Below are positions 1-8,621 of a stretch of 64,000 nt of DNA, one piece after another. The stretch is from Umezawaea sp049997955 (GTDB taxonomy: Bacteria; Actinomycetota; Actinomycetes; Mycobacteriales; Pseudonocardiaceae), in contig JAEBDY010000013.1 in NCBI GenBank assembly GCA_049997955.1, forward strand, positions 248,001 through 312,000, written 5' to 3'. The notes beneath the pieces were generated by a model. That model did no database searches and was not told where the DNA came from. It worked only from the letters and a program-made list of their open reading frames with translations. The first letter of the stretch is position 1. Every line of letters begins with the position of its first letter. The position numbers were made by a program, and so were the translations under genes.

Positions 1-279
1 CACCCACTGCCCCTTGCGGGTCACCGTCGACATGGTGTTCTTGATCTCGACCCGGTCCTTCGGCACGACCGCCTTGGGCGCGAGTTCGTTGTGCGTCATG
101 CCGGGCAGGTCGACCAGCACCGCGTTCAGCTCCCCGCGGGTCTTCGCCACCAGCGCGACGTCGGTGCGGGAGGAGAACTCGTCCAACGTGATCAGGCCCT
201 GGCCGATGGCCTTCTGCAGCAGGCCGATCACGTGCTCCCGCTCGGCGTCCGAGACCCGGAAGTCCTTGGGATCGGTCAT
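1..279 (-). CDS. DUF1707 (SHOCT-like) domain protein, C-terminus outside window
   Basis: Only the first 93 codons lie in the window; the gene continues leftwards past base 1. The protein begins MTDPKDFRVSDAERE and continues with the helical pattern GLLQKAIGQGLITLDEF, the signature of DUF1707, a short N-terminal domain common in actinobacterial membrane and regulatory proteins. DUF1707 has no established biochemical role. The ATG lies 3 bases after the stop of the upstream response-regulator gene, so the two are almost certainly co-transcribed. Whatever lies C-terminal (often a membrane or 2TM segment in this family) cannot be seen. Confidence 0.75.
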   Translation of the reverse strand, partial: MTDPKDFRVSDAEREHVIGLLQKAIGQGLITLDEFSSRTDVALVAKTRGELNAVLVDLPGMTHNELAPKAVVPKDRVEIKNTMSTVTRKGQWV

Positions 280-282
280 GGT

Positions 283-936
283 TCAGGCCTCCGGTTCGGC
301 GTCGAGCCCGTGCTCGATCGCGTACCGGGCCAGCTCGACCCGGTTGTGCAGCTGCAGTTTCCGCAACGTCGACTGCACGTGGTTCTCCACAGTTCGGTGC
401 GAGATCACCAGTCTGGTCGCGATCTGCCGCGCTGTCAGGCCTTTCGCCACAAGTCGAAGCACCTCGGTCTCCCGTTCGGTCAGCTGCGGCTTGTCCTCCT
501 CGTCGGGGGTCGCGGCCATGCGGCGGTACTCGCCCAGCACCAGCCCGGCCAGCCCGGCGGTGAACACCGCGTCGCCGACGGCGGTCCGGTTGACCGCGTC
601 CACGAGTTCCTCCGCCGACGCGGACTTCACCAGGTAGCCGGACGCGCCCGCCTTCACGGCCTGGAGGACGTCGTCGTGCTCGCCGCTCGCCGACAGCACC
701 AGCACCCTGGTCGCGGGCAGCTCGCCGGTGATCATCGCGGTGGCGTCGACGCCGGACAGCTCGCCCAGGTTCAGGTCCATCAGCACCACGTCCGGCCGCA
801 CCGCGCGGGCGATCCGCATCGCCGAGCCCGCGTCCGCCGCCGTCGCGACCACGTCGAACCCGCGTTCCGCCAGGTCCCTCGCCACGCCGTCGCGCCACAG
901 CGGGTGGTCGTCGACCACCATCACCGAAACCGTCAC
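283..936 (-). CDS. NarL/LuxR-family response regulator
   Basis: 217-residue two-component response regulator. The N-terminal receiver domain (about residues 1-120) has the acidic pocket VVDDHP and the phospho-acceptor Asp in VVLMDLNLGE. The C-terminal LuxR-type helix-turn-helix (about 150-210) has LTERETEVLRLVAKGL and a recognition helix around SHRTVENHVQ. The GTG start was chosen because it overlaps the kinase stop in a GTGA 4-base overlap and gives a normal receiver N-terminus; longer readings only run back through the kinase gene. Partner of the kinase immediately upstream. The DUF1707 gene follows 3 bases after its stop. Target genes are unknown. Confidence 0.93.
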   Translation of the reverse strand: MTVSVMVVDDHPLWRDGVARDLAERGFDVVATAADAGSAMRIARAVRPDVVLMDLNLGELSGVDATAMITGELPATRVLVLSASGEHDDVLQAVKAGASGYLVKSASAEELVDAVNRTAVGDAVFTAGLAGLVLGEYRRMAATPDEEDKPQLTERETEVLRLVAKGLTARQIATRLVISHRTVENHVQSTLRKLQLHNRVELARYAIEHGLDAEPEA

Positions 937-2090
937 CGCACTCCCCCTACTCGGAACACGCGCACTTCCCACTCCGTGCCCTCGCCGGGCCCGGTCTGCA
1001 GTTCGAGGGTCCCGCCGAGCAGCGCGACCCGTCCCCGGATCGACTTGGCGATCCCCATCCGGCCCTCGGCCTCGGCGACGTCGATGCGGCCCTCGGGGAT
1101 GCCGGGGCCGTCGTCGCGGATGCTGAGCACGACCTCCTCGCCCAGGTCCTCCAGCAGCACCCACGCCTTGGCGTTCACGCCCGCGTGCTTGTCCACGTTG
1201 GACAGCATCTCCCTGACCACGGAGGTCAGCTCCAACGTGACCACGGCGGGCAGCATCACCTGCGTGCCGGGCGTCGAGACCTGCACCTTCCGCGTGGCCA
1301 GCAGTTGCAGCGCAGGTCGCAGGTCGGCGTCACCGTCCACCGTGGACTCGACCGGGGAGGCCGCGACCAGCGACCGCAGCGCCACCTCCTGCTCGCCCGC
1401 CAGCTCGGCCAGCTCGGCGGCCTCGCCACCCAGTTCCATCCCGCGCTTGCGCACCCGTGCCAGCACCTGGAGCACGCCGTCGTGGATCGACCGGGCCAGC
1501 CGCTCGCGCTCCGCCGTCGCGGCCTCGGTCCGCAGCGCCTGCGCCAGCCGCACCGCCGAGCGGCGGGCCGTCGTCGCCGCCATGCCCACCACGAACCCCG
1601 CACCCGCCAGCAGCACGACGTCCCGCACCAGGTCGACGCTCATCGCGCCGCGGTTCAGGTACGTGGCGAGCCCGACGATCCCGCCGCCCGCCGCACCCGC
1701 GTACCGACCGGCCAGCGCGCCGGCCGCCACGGCCGGACCGCACGCCCAGATGGTGGTGATCAGCGGGATGTTCGCGAGCAGCTGCAGATCGGTCATGATC
1801 AGCTGCGACAGGGACATCAGCCCGCACGACAGGACCAGGTCGGCGGCCACGATCCACGGCAGCCTGCCCGACTCCCTGGTGTACGCCCGCGACGTGAACA
1901 CCGTCCACACGGCCATGACCCCCATGACCGTCCACGCCAACCAGGGCCGCGAGTAGCCGCTGGAGTGCACGGCGGTGTTGCCCAGGGCGAAGAGGAAGGT
2001 GACTACGCGTAGCGCGACCGTTCCCCGCCACAGGTGAGCCACGGGGTCCTCGAGCACAGATGGCCCCTCGGCGTCCGACTTGATGTGCAC
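933..2090 (-). CDS. Membrane sensor histidine kinase (DesK/NarL-partner type)
   Basis: 385-residue kinase with an N-terminal membrane region of several hydrophobic segments (about residues 25-165) and no large extracellular loop, so it probably senses membrane or intramembrane signals. The phospho-acceptor helix carries LARSIHDGVLQVL, in which the DesK-family His-Asp pair is intact. The C-terminal HATPase has an N-box and the G1 motif IRDDGPGIPEG. The GTG start sits about 7 bases after GGGAG; longer readings extend into the divergent gene's promoter. It resembles the actinobacterial MacS-type kinases. Translational coupling to the regulator at 283-936 marks them as a cognate pair. Confidence 0.9.
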   Translation of the reverse strand: MHIKSDAEGPSVLEDPVAHLWRGTVALRVVTFLFALGNTAVHSSGYSRPWLAWTVMGVMAVWTVFTSRAYTRESGRLPWIVAADLVLSCGLMSLSQLIMTDLQLLANIPLITTIWACGPAVAAGALAGRYAGAAGGGIVGLATYLNRGAMSVDLVRDVVLLAGAGFVVGMAATTARRSAVRLAQALRTEAATAERERLARSIHDGVLQVLARVRKRGMELGGEAAELAELAGEQEVALRSLVAASPVESTVDGDADLRPALQLLATRKVQVSTPGTQVMLPAVVTLELTSVVREMLSNVDKHAGVNAKAWVLLEDLGEEVVLSIRDDGPGIPEGRIDVAEAEGRMGIAKSIRGRVALLGGTLELQTGPGEGTEWEVRVFRVGGVR

Positions 2091-2251
2091 GGTGTGCTCC
2101 CTTCGCACCCCATCCTGCCGTGTCGGAGTGGCGCAGCTAACCCCCAGGTGGACGTCTACTGCCTGTGACGAGGATGTGCAAGGCTGGCGCCGAGTCTGGT
2201 GACCCGCTGCCGGGGCACCACGTCGGCACTCCCACAGCGGGGAGGGATGCA

Positions 2252-3448
2252 GTGCGCGACTGGCCTTTGTGGACGTTGCGCTGGCCCGCACTCGTCTACT
2301 GGCTCGTGATCGACTTCGCCGCGCTGGCCCTCGTCACCTTCGTCATCGTGGACACCCCGACGCCGACGCCGAGCGACATCGGCCGGTTCGCCGCCGTCGC
2401 GGGCACCGCGGGCGCGGTGATCATCGGCAGTTCCATCTACAGCCACCGCCTCGGCGAGACCGAGCGCAACCCGTGGGCCGCGCACCTCTGCTACCTGACC
2501 GCGGGCATCATCGCGCTCCCGCCGAACCTGCTGGTGCTGCTGCTCTTCGGCCCCGCCCTGCACGGCGTCCTCACCCAGCGCCCCGAGTCGCACCGGTGGG
2601 TCTTCACCCTCTGCGCGACCGCGCTGGCCGTGTTCGCCACCCGGTTCGCGTTCGGCTGGACCCAGCCGTCGAGCGACCTGTTCATGATGGTCCTCGGCGC
2701 GGCGGTGCTGCTGGTCCTCCGCTCGGGGCTGATCGCGCTGGGGCTGTACCTGCGTCGTCCGTCGGCGCCGCGCGAGGAGATCATCGGCGAGCCGATCGAC
2801 GTCACCCTCGGGATCGTCGCGGTCAGCCTCGGCGGCCTGATGGGGTGCGTCGCGGGCGCCATGGCCGTCCACACCCTGATCGCCGGACCGCCCATGGCGC
2901 TGCTCGAACGCGCCGCGCAGTTGCCGCAGTGGCGGCGATCGGCGCAGCGGGACGCCAAGACCGGGCTCTCCAACGCCGTGCACTGGGACAGCCAAGCCCG
3001 TGCGGAACTGGCCAAGGGACGTGGTGAGAACCGTGCCATGGCCGTGATGCTGATGGACCTCGACCACTTCAAGCGGGTCAACGACCAGGTGGGGCACTTG
3101 GCCGGGGATGCCGCGCTGGCCGCCATCGCGTTGTTGTTGAGCGCCACCACCCGGCGTGGGGATCTCGTGGGGAGGTTCGGCGGGGAGGAGTTCGTGGTGC
3201 TGCTGCCGGAGGCTTCGCCCTCGGTCGCCGAGGCCGTCGCCGAGCGGATGCGGCACGCGGTGGCCGGCTTGTCCGTGCCCACCGTCGCCACGGACGGGCG
3301 GGAGCACGTGCTGTCGGGGCTCACCGTCAGCATCGGGGTGGCTACCACGGAGCGGTTCGGGTACGAGTTGCCGGATCTGCTCGTTGCCGCGGATGCCGCT
3401 CTGCTCGCGGCCAAGGGGTATGGGCGGAATCTGGTGGAGATGGCTTGA
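2252..3448 (+). CDS. Membrane-anchored diguanylate cyclase (GGDEF)
   Basis: 398-residue protein predicted to make cyclic di-GMP from two GTP. The first ~200 residues hold about six hydrophobic helices. The C-terminal GGDEF domain begins near DAKTGLSNAVHW and contains the active-site loop RFGGEEF near residue 310. Five residues upstream, RRGD fits the RxxD product-inhibition I-site, so an active, feedback-controlled enzyme is likely. GTG at 2252 follows a GGAGG (about 2240-2245); a farther upstream start would lack a ribosome site. It is divergent from the kinase at 933-2090 and shares its upstream region. No EAL or HD-GYP phosphodiesterase is present in the window. Confidence 0.88.
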   Translation: MRDWPLWTLRWPALVYWLVIDFAALALVTFVIVDTPTPTPSDIGRFAAVAGTAGAVIIGSSIYSHRLGETERNPWAAHLCYLTAGIIALPPNLLVLLLFGPALHGVLTQRPESHRWVFTLCATALAVFATRFAFGWTQPSSDLFMMVLGAAVLLVLRSGLIALGLYLRRPSAPREEIIGEPIDVTLGIVAVSLGGLMGCVAGAMAVHTLIAGPPMALLERAAQLPQWRRSAQRDAKTGLSNAVHWDSQARAELAKGRGENRAMAVMLMDLDHFKRVNDQVGHLAGDAALAAIALLLSATTRRGDLVGRFGGEEFVVLLPEASPSVAEAVAERMRHAVAGLSVPTVATDGREHVLSGLTVSIGVATTERFGYELPDLLVAADAALLAAKGYGRNLVEMA

Positions 3449-3602
3449 GGGTTGGGTTTGGGGCCTGAAGGTGGGTCTGTGTGGGGGTGACCTGGGGATA
3501 CGTGGGAATGTCGTACCCCAGGTCTAGCGTGTGTGTCGGGGGGCCTCACGGCTGGGGGACGCCTGTTTTGGGGTTTCGTGGGGTTGTTCTCGGTGGTTCG
3601 GT

Positions 3603-3709
3603 CTCACCCCGATCGCGGATTGTTTCGATGGCCCTTCCGCTTTGTCAAGGCGGGAAAGATGCCTTGACAAAGCGGAAGGGCCATGAAGGGCGCTCAGGAT
3701 CGGGGTGAG
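3603..3709. repeat. Long two-tier palindrome in a gene-free stretch
   Basis: The 493 bases between the diguanylate cyclase and the AI-2E-family gene (3449-3941) have no credible gene and are G/T-rich on the plus strand. Within them is a perfect 24-base inverted repeat (3628-3651 against 3661-3684, 9-base spacer), enclosed by a second perfect 12-base pair of arms (3603-3614 against 3698-3709). It lies between convergent genes, so it may act as a bidirectional terminator, but it is longer than most. It could also be a mobile palindromic unit. Confidence 0.8.
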
Positions 3710-3941
3710 GCCGGGGTGTGGGTTCGAGCGCTGTGGGTTGAGTTGCGTTGTGGCCTGGTTGGGCCGGGGGCCGCTTGCTGCCGGTTCTGCTGGCCGGGGG
3801 CGCTGGGTGCGGGATTGCTGCTGGTCAAGGGCTCTGGGTGGGGCCGTTGATGCGGGTCCTGCTGGGGCAGGGGCCGCGTGGGGCGGTCTGCTGGGGCGGA
3901 AGCGTCAGGCTGGGGTGCTGTGAGTTGTGGCGTGTGGGCGG

Positions 3942-5156
3942 CTAGTTCTTGGGTTTCCCAACCTCGTCGGTGAAGTCCTCTACGCGCTCGCCCGAGCCGT
4001 CTTCCGGGCCGCTGTCCTGTGGGGCCAGGACGTCTACCTCTGATGGTTGCACCGCTGCGTCGGAGTCCGACAGCAGTGACCTGATGCCGGAGTTCAGCAC
4101 TGCCAGCAGTGGTACTGAGAGCAGCGCGCCCGCGATGCCGCCCACCACCAGGCCCGCGGTGATCGCCAAGACCACTGCCAAGGGGTGCAGTTTCACCGCG
4201 CGGCCCAGCAGCAGTGGCTGCAGTACGTGGCTTTCCAGTTGCATCACGCCGATCAGCACGGCGAACACGACCAAGGCCGCTACCGGGCCGTTGGCCACCA
4301 GGGCGATCAGCACCGCCACCGCGCCGGTGATCACCGCGCCGATGATCGGGATGAACGCGCCCAGGAACACCAGCGCCGACAGCGGGACGATCAGTGGTAC
4401 GCCGACGACCCACAGGCCGATGCCCACGCCGACCGCGTCGACCACCGCCACCGCCGCCGTGGCGCGGACGTAGCTGACCAGTGAGGCGAAGCCTCGGCGG
4501 CCTGCGACGTCCGCTCGTGCTCGGACGTCACCAGGGACTGCTCGCACGACGAAGCGCCAGATGCCGTCGCCGTCGTGCAGGAAGAAGATCAGGGTGAACA
4601 GCGCCAGCAGGATGCCGGTCAGCAGTTCGCCCACGGTCGCCGCGGTGGTCAGTGCGCCGGAGGTGATCTCGGACTGGTTCTCCTTGATCGTGTTCAGCGC
4701 CTTGTCCAGGTACTGCTGCAACTGGACGTCGCTCAGGTGCAGCGGTCCGTCCTTCAGCCAGCCGCGGATCGTGTCCAGGCTCGCGGCCACCTGCGTCTGC
4801 AGTTCCGGCAAGCCCTTCGCGAACTCGGTGATCACGAACGTGAGCACGCCGCCGACCACGGCGATGCCGCCGATCAGCACCAGGCCCGCCGCCAAGCCGC
4901 GCGGCACGCGCATGTCCACCAGACCCGACACCAGGGGGGACAGCAGTGCCGCCAGCAGCAGTGCGATGGCGACCGGGATGACGATCGTGGCCAGGAACGA
5001 CACCACGTTGGCGACCACGTAGAGGGCCGCCACCACGGCGACGAACCGCCAGCTCAACGCGGCGCTGATCCGCAGCAGCCGGGGCACGCGGTCGCTGATC
5101 TCCGATTCCGGTGCAGTCACGCTGGTCACCGTATCCCGCGCACCCCTGGTCAGCAC
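3942..5156 (-). CDS. AI-2E family (UPF0118) membrane transporter
   Basis: 404-residue polytopic membrane protein with about eight hydrophobic segments in the family's arrangement: a pair near residues 40-75, one near 90-110, a hydrophilic amphipathic stretch (about 110-170), then LLTGILLALFTLIFF and a C-terminal bundle with FLGAFIPIIGAVI and LESHVLQPLLLG. These are conserved AI-2E/TqsA-like positions. Despite the name, members include transporters and Na+/H+ antiporters, so the substrate cannot be assigned. The tail is Ser/Asp/Glu-rich and probably cytoplasmic. The GTG at 5156 is used; in-frame GTGs at 5129 and 5120 are also possible. Divergent from the gene at 5198. Confidence 0.85.
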   Translation of the reverse strand: MLTRGARDTVTSVTAPESEISDRVPRLLRISAALSWRFVAVVAALYVVANVVSFLATIVIPVAIALLLAALLSPLVSGLVDMRVPRGLAAGLVLIGGIAVVGGVLTFVITEFAKGLPELQTQVAASLDTIRGWLKDGPLHLSDVQLQQYLDKALNTIKENQSEITSGALTTAATVGELLTGILLALFTLIFFLHDGDGIWRFVVRAVPGDVRARADVAGRRGFASLVSYVRATAAVAVVDAVGVGIGLWVVGVPLIVPLSALVFLGAFIPIIGAVITGAVAVLIALVANGPVAALVVFAVLIGVMQLESHVLQPLLLGRAVKLHPLAVVLAITAGLVVGGIAGALLSVPLLAVLNSGIRSLLSDSDAAVQPSEVDVLAPQDSGPEDGSGERVEDFTDEVGKPKN

Positions 5157-5197
5157 CGCGGTCGAAGTGATCAGATCGTGGACAACGGGGGAGGACG

Positions 5198-7411
5198 ATG
5201 GACGACGAACTGACCGAGGTGGAACGCCGGGTGTGCTCGGCGTACGCCTCCGGAGCGCCGATCGACCTGCGGACGGGGACCAAGGACCGGGCCGAGCGCA
5301 CCGTTCGCGGCACCGTGCTGACCAACCTCCTCAACGGCGTGTACCTGGTGAAGCGGCCCGGTGTGCCCGCGCTGCGGTTGAGCGGAGCGAACGTCGTCGG
5401 CCCGTTCGCCCTGGAGGGCGCACGCCTGCGGACCGTGATCGACCTGCGGGAATGCACCTTCGAACAGCCGCCGAACCTGCGGATGGCGTACCTCGTCGGC
5501 CTGCGGATGCGCGGCTGCCGCGTGCCCGGCCTGTGGGGCCGCAACCTCCGGGTCGCCAGCGACCTCGTGCTGGAGGCCGGGTTCACCAGCGACGGCGTGG
5601 TCGACCTGACCGACGCGATCGTCGACGGCACGCTGCGCCTCGCGGGCGCGGTGCTGCGCAGTCGTGGAGATCACGCCCTGCTGGCGGCGCGCATCCGCGT
5701 GTCCGGCTCGATCCAGGCCATCGCCTTGCGCGCCAACGGGGAGGTGCGGCTGCGCGGCGCGAACATCGGCGGCAGCGTCCACCTCGGCGGCGCCCGGTTG
5801 GTCAACCCCGCCCAGGACGCGCTGGAGGCCTCCGGCATCGTCATCGCGGGCAACCTGTTCTGCGACGCCGAAGGCGGCCGGTTCACCGCGGAGGGCCGGA
5901 TCCTGCTCGACGGCGCCCGCGTCGGCGGCGACGTCATCTTCTCCGGCGCGCGGCTGCGGTCCACCAACGTCGTCGACCGGCCGGTGCTGGTGATCCCGCG
6001 CGGCACGGCCGACGAGGCCGCGGCGCTGGTCGCGGACCGGATCAAGGTCGACGGCAACGTCGAACTGGACGACGGGTTCACCTCGTCCGGCGCGGTGCGG
6101 CTGCCGAACGCCGACATCGGCGGCTACCTCCGGATGTCCGGCGCGGTCATCGGCCAGCCGGACGTGCTCGAAGAACTGGAGGACCTGACCGGCGTCGTCG
6201 TGCACCGCATCCCGGTCGCGCTGCACGCCGACGGCATCCAGGTGCGCGGCGACGTCGAGGCCCGCGGCGCGGTCAACGGCGGCTTCGCGGGCGACGGCGC
6301 GCACGAGACCGCGCTGCGCGCCTACGGCCAGGTGCGCCTGGTCGACGCGCACGTGCGCGGCAGCATGAGCCTGTCCGGCGTGCAGCTCTACGGACCGGGC
6401 ATCGACGTCCTGTTCGCCGACCGGCTTCGGGTCGGCGGCACCCTGTTCCTGCGCGACCTCCGGGCCAAGGGCTCGATCCGGCTGCAGAACGCGCACATCG
6501 GCTCCACCCTCGACTGCTCGGGCGCGAAGCTGACCCACCCGCGCCGCCGCGGCGACGGCACGGTGAAGCCGTCGCTGGACGCGCGCGTCTCCAGCATCGG
6601 CAAGGACCTCTTGTGCAGCTACGGCTTCCAGGCGGCAGGCGGTGTCCGCATCCGGTTGGCCGAGGTCAGCAAGATGGCGACGTTCGCCGGGGCGAACCTC
6701 GGGGGTCCGGGCAGCGACATCGCGCTCAACGCGTACGGCCTGCAGGTACACCAGCTGGTGCTGCGGCTGACGGAGAAGCAGGTCCCGGTCGGTCGCGTGG
6801 TGCTGACCAGGGTCAGGGCGACGTCCGTGTCGGACGGTCCGGGGCTGTGGGCCGCGACCGGCGGCGTCGACGTGGAGGACTTCAGCTTCGACTCGATCTC
6901 CGCGTCGCCGGACGTCGACGTGCGCACCCGGCTGCGGTGGCTGCGCGAGGTGCAGCCGGACTTCGCGCCCGGCCCGTACGAGCAGCTGGCCGCGGTCTAC
7001 CGGGACGGCGGCGAGGAGGAGCTGGCGCAGCACGTCCAGCTGGAGAAGCAGCACCGGCGCTACTCGGAGCTGGGCAAGGCGGGCCAGGTCTGGGGCTTCC
7101 TGCAGCGGTGGACGGTCGGCTACGGCTACCGACCGTGGTTGGCGATCGCGTGGCTGATGGTGTTCTGGCTGGGCGGAGCGCTCTGGTTCAACTGGCACGA
7201 GATGGTCAGGCTCAACTCCGACGAGGACCCGGTGTGGAACGCCTGGCTGCTGTCGATGGACCTGCTGATCCCCATCGTCGACCTCGGCCAGGACGGGAAG
7301 TGGCAGTTCGTGGGCGCGTCCCAGTGGATTTCGAGCGTGCTGATCGCGGTCGGCTGGATCCTCGCGTCGACGGCGGCCGCGGGCGCCGCACGGGTGCTCA
7401 AGCGGATCTGA
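5198..7411 (+). CDS. Large beta-helix-like repeat protein with C-terminal membrane anchor
   Basis: 737-residue protein of unknown function. Most of it (about residues 60-560) consists of degenerate repeats of the kind GEVRLRGANIGGSVHLGGARL and GYLRMSGAVIG, alternating short hydrophobic and Gly/Asp-rich elements as in right-handed beta-helices, pentapeptide-repeat proteins or bactofilins. A more helical region (about 575-630) follows, then two hydrophobic segments (AIAWLMVFWLGGALWF and the C-terminal ISSVLIAVGWIL) that should anchor it in the membrane. Similar actinobacterial proteins are often labelled 'membrane-associated oxidoreductase', but no nucleotide or cofactor motif is visible here. 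The start is secure: GGGGGAGG precedes the ATG by 4 bases. Confidence 0.8.
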   Translation: MDDELTEVERRVCSAYASGAPIDLRTGTKDRAERTVRGTVLTNLLNGVYLVKRPGVPALRLSGANVVGPFALEGARLRTVIDLRECTFEQPPNLRMAYLVGLRMRGCRVPGLWGRNLRVASDLVLEAGFTSDGVVDLTDAIVDGTLRLAGAVLRSRGDHALLAARIRVSGSIQAIALRANGEVRLRGANIGGSVHLGGARLVNPAQDALEASGIVIAGNLFCDAEGGRFTAEGRILLDGARVGGDVIFSGARLRSTNVVDRPVLVIPRGTADEAAALVADRIKVDGNVELDDGFTSSGAVRLPNADIGGYLRMSGAVIGQPDVLEELEDLTGVVVHRIPVALHADGIQVRGDVEARGAVNGGFAGDGAHETALRAYGQVRLVDAHVRGSMSLSGVQLYGPGIDVLFADRLRVGGTLFLRDLRAKGSIRLQNAHIGSTLDCSGAKLTHPRRRGDGTVKPSLDARVSSIGKDLLCSYGFQAAGGVRIRLAEVSKMATFAGANLGGPGSDIALNAYGLQVHQLVLRLTEKQVPVGRVVLTRVRATSVSDGPGLWAATGGVDVEDFSFDSISASPDVDVRTRLRWLREVQPDFAPGPYEQLAAVYRDGGEEELAQHVQLEKQHRRYSELGKAGQVWGFLQRWTVGYGYRPWLAIAWLMVFWLGGALWFNWHEMVRLNSDEDPVWNAWLLSMDLLIPIVDLGQDGKWQFVGASQWISSVLIAVGWILASTAAAGAARVLKRI

Positions 7412-7576
7412 CGTGCTTCGAACACTCAGAGTCACCGGCTGTCTCACTGCGTGTTAGTCACACGATGTGACGAACCGTCACCGGTGGGCGTGCGGTTCCT
7501 CGGCACTCCCTGGCAGGCTCACGACGTCGACCTGACCACTTCGGTCGACGACCCAGCCAAGGTGGAGGTACCCAGG

Positions 7577-8425
7577 TTGTCTGCTGCGGACCAGCGAGCG
7601 GGGATGGGGGCGCGCCGTGTTCGGCGTGCCCTCAGCCGTGCTCTCCTGGTCCTCGGTGGCGCGGTGGCGGGCACTGCCGCCGTCTGGGTGCTCTCCACGG
7701 CAACGGCGACCGCCGAGACGCCGGGTTCCGACGTGGTGACGGCGATTTCCGCCGGGGTGTCGCAGCACTCGCTCGACGAGGCGCTGCCCGCTCTCGCGAC
7801 CACCGCGATCGCTCCGGTCGTCACGCCGGTCACCCAGACCGTGGCCGGGATCGATCAGGCACTGCGCGCCGAGCAGGAGAAGGCGCGCGCTGCCACCGCC
7901 CCGAAACTCGAAGAGGTCGCGGACCAGCTCCGCGGCAGCCTCGCCGGGGTGGGTTCCTTGCTGGAGCCGCGTCGGGTGGACCTCGTCCACCCCGAGACGC
8001 CGCTCCCGGTCGGCACGGCCGCGAACACCGCGCCCGTGGTCTCCTCCTCCCCGATTGACGTCGGTGCCGCACCGGTTGCGGTCGGCACACCCGTCGTGGA
8101 GGCCTCGGCCACGCCGTTCTCGCGGTTCGGCGACCAGTGGGCGCAGCAGCCCGTCCCCCCGCGCCCCGCGCAGGGCGACGAGTCGCGCCCGGTTTTCCCC
8201 GGAGACCGATCTCCGGTGCCGTTCGTCCCGCTCGCTCCGCCGGTCAACGTGCCGGTGCACTGCTCTTGCGGTGGCGACGGTTCCGGTTCGGCGGGCAACC
8301 AGAACGCGGCCTCCCAGGCCGCTTTCGTGAACGCCTACGACTCCGCTGTGGCTCGGGCGCTCAAGCCCACCACCGAGCGGATCTCCGTGCTCCCGGGAAA
8401 GCAGCCCGGCAGCACCCCTGACTGA
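7577..8425 (+). CDS. Exported or single-pass membrane protein, Ala/Pro-rich, unknown
   Basis: 282 residues, not recognised. A TTG start is chosen because GGAGG lies 8 bases upstream (7564-7568) and the basic n-region GARRVRRALSRALLVLGG follows; earlier starts would add an unlikely tail. A hydrophobic helix at about residues 20-40 ending TATATAE is a signal peptide or anchor. The middle is helical and charged (LRAEQEKARAATAPKLEEV) and the rest is a Pro/Val-rich low-complexity linker with one CSC pair near residue 235. It precedes the exported protein at 8622 by 197 bases on the same strand, suggesting a shared envelope role; this is inference. Confidence 0.65.
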   Translation: MSAADQRAGMGARRVRRALSRALLVLGGAVAGTAAVWVLSTATATAETPGSDVVTAISAGVSQHSLDEALPALATTAIAPVVTPVTQTVAGIDQALRAEQEKARAATAPKLEEVADQLRGSLAGVGSLLEPRRVDLVHPETPLPVGTAANTAPVVSSSPIDVGAAPVAVGTPVVEASATPFSRFGDQWAQQPVPPRPAQGDESRPVFPGDRSPVPFVPLAPPVNVPVHCSCGGDGSGSAGNQNAASQAAFVNAYDSAVARALKPTTERISVLPGKQPGSTPD

Positions 8426-8428
8426 TCT

Positions 8429-8485
8429 GAGCGCGCGGTCCTGGACGGCTTCCAACGCCGTCCTGGGTAATCGACCGGCGCGCTC
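8429..8485 (+). terminator. Two-part hairpin after the 7577 gene
   Basis: Outer arms GAGCGCGC (8429-8436) and GCGCGCTC (8478-8485) enclose inner arms GGACGGC (8443-8449) and GCCGTCC (8457-8463). The outer stem is followed by TTGTTCT. It lies 3 bases past the stop and about 137 bases before the next start, so it may end or attenuate transcription between the two exported-protein genes. Confidence 0.6.
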
Positions 8486-8621
8486 TTGTTCTGCGCTCCT
8501 TTGTTGGTCGAGATGCCGCGCGCCCAGCCTCCCCACGTTCTGGGTGGCCCGCCTCCGACGCCTCGCGTCCGGCCATCCGCCAAATCCTCCCCCGCAAGGG
8601 ACAACGGAAAAAGGAGTCTCA

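Noticed and set aside
91..1956. Long plus-strand open frames opposite the two-component genes
   Set aside because: His/Arg/Gln-rich translations without domains; shadows of GC-rich genes on the other strand. The same applies to long opposite-strand frames across the window, for example 5171-7447, 8619-11366, 35924-38254 and 58822-61377.
3705..3923. Small plus-strand gene in the 3449-3941 gap
   Set aside because: Trp/Gly/Arg-rich low-complexity translation, no ribosome site, G/T-skewed DNA.
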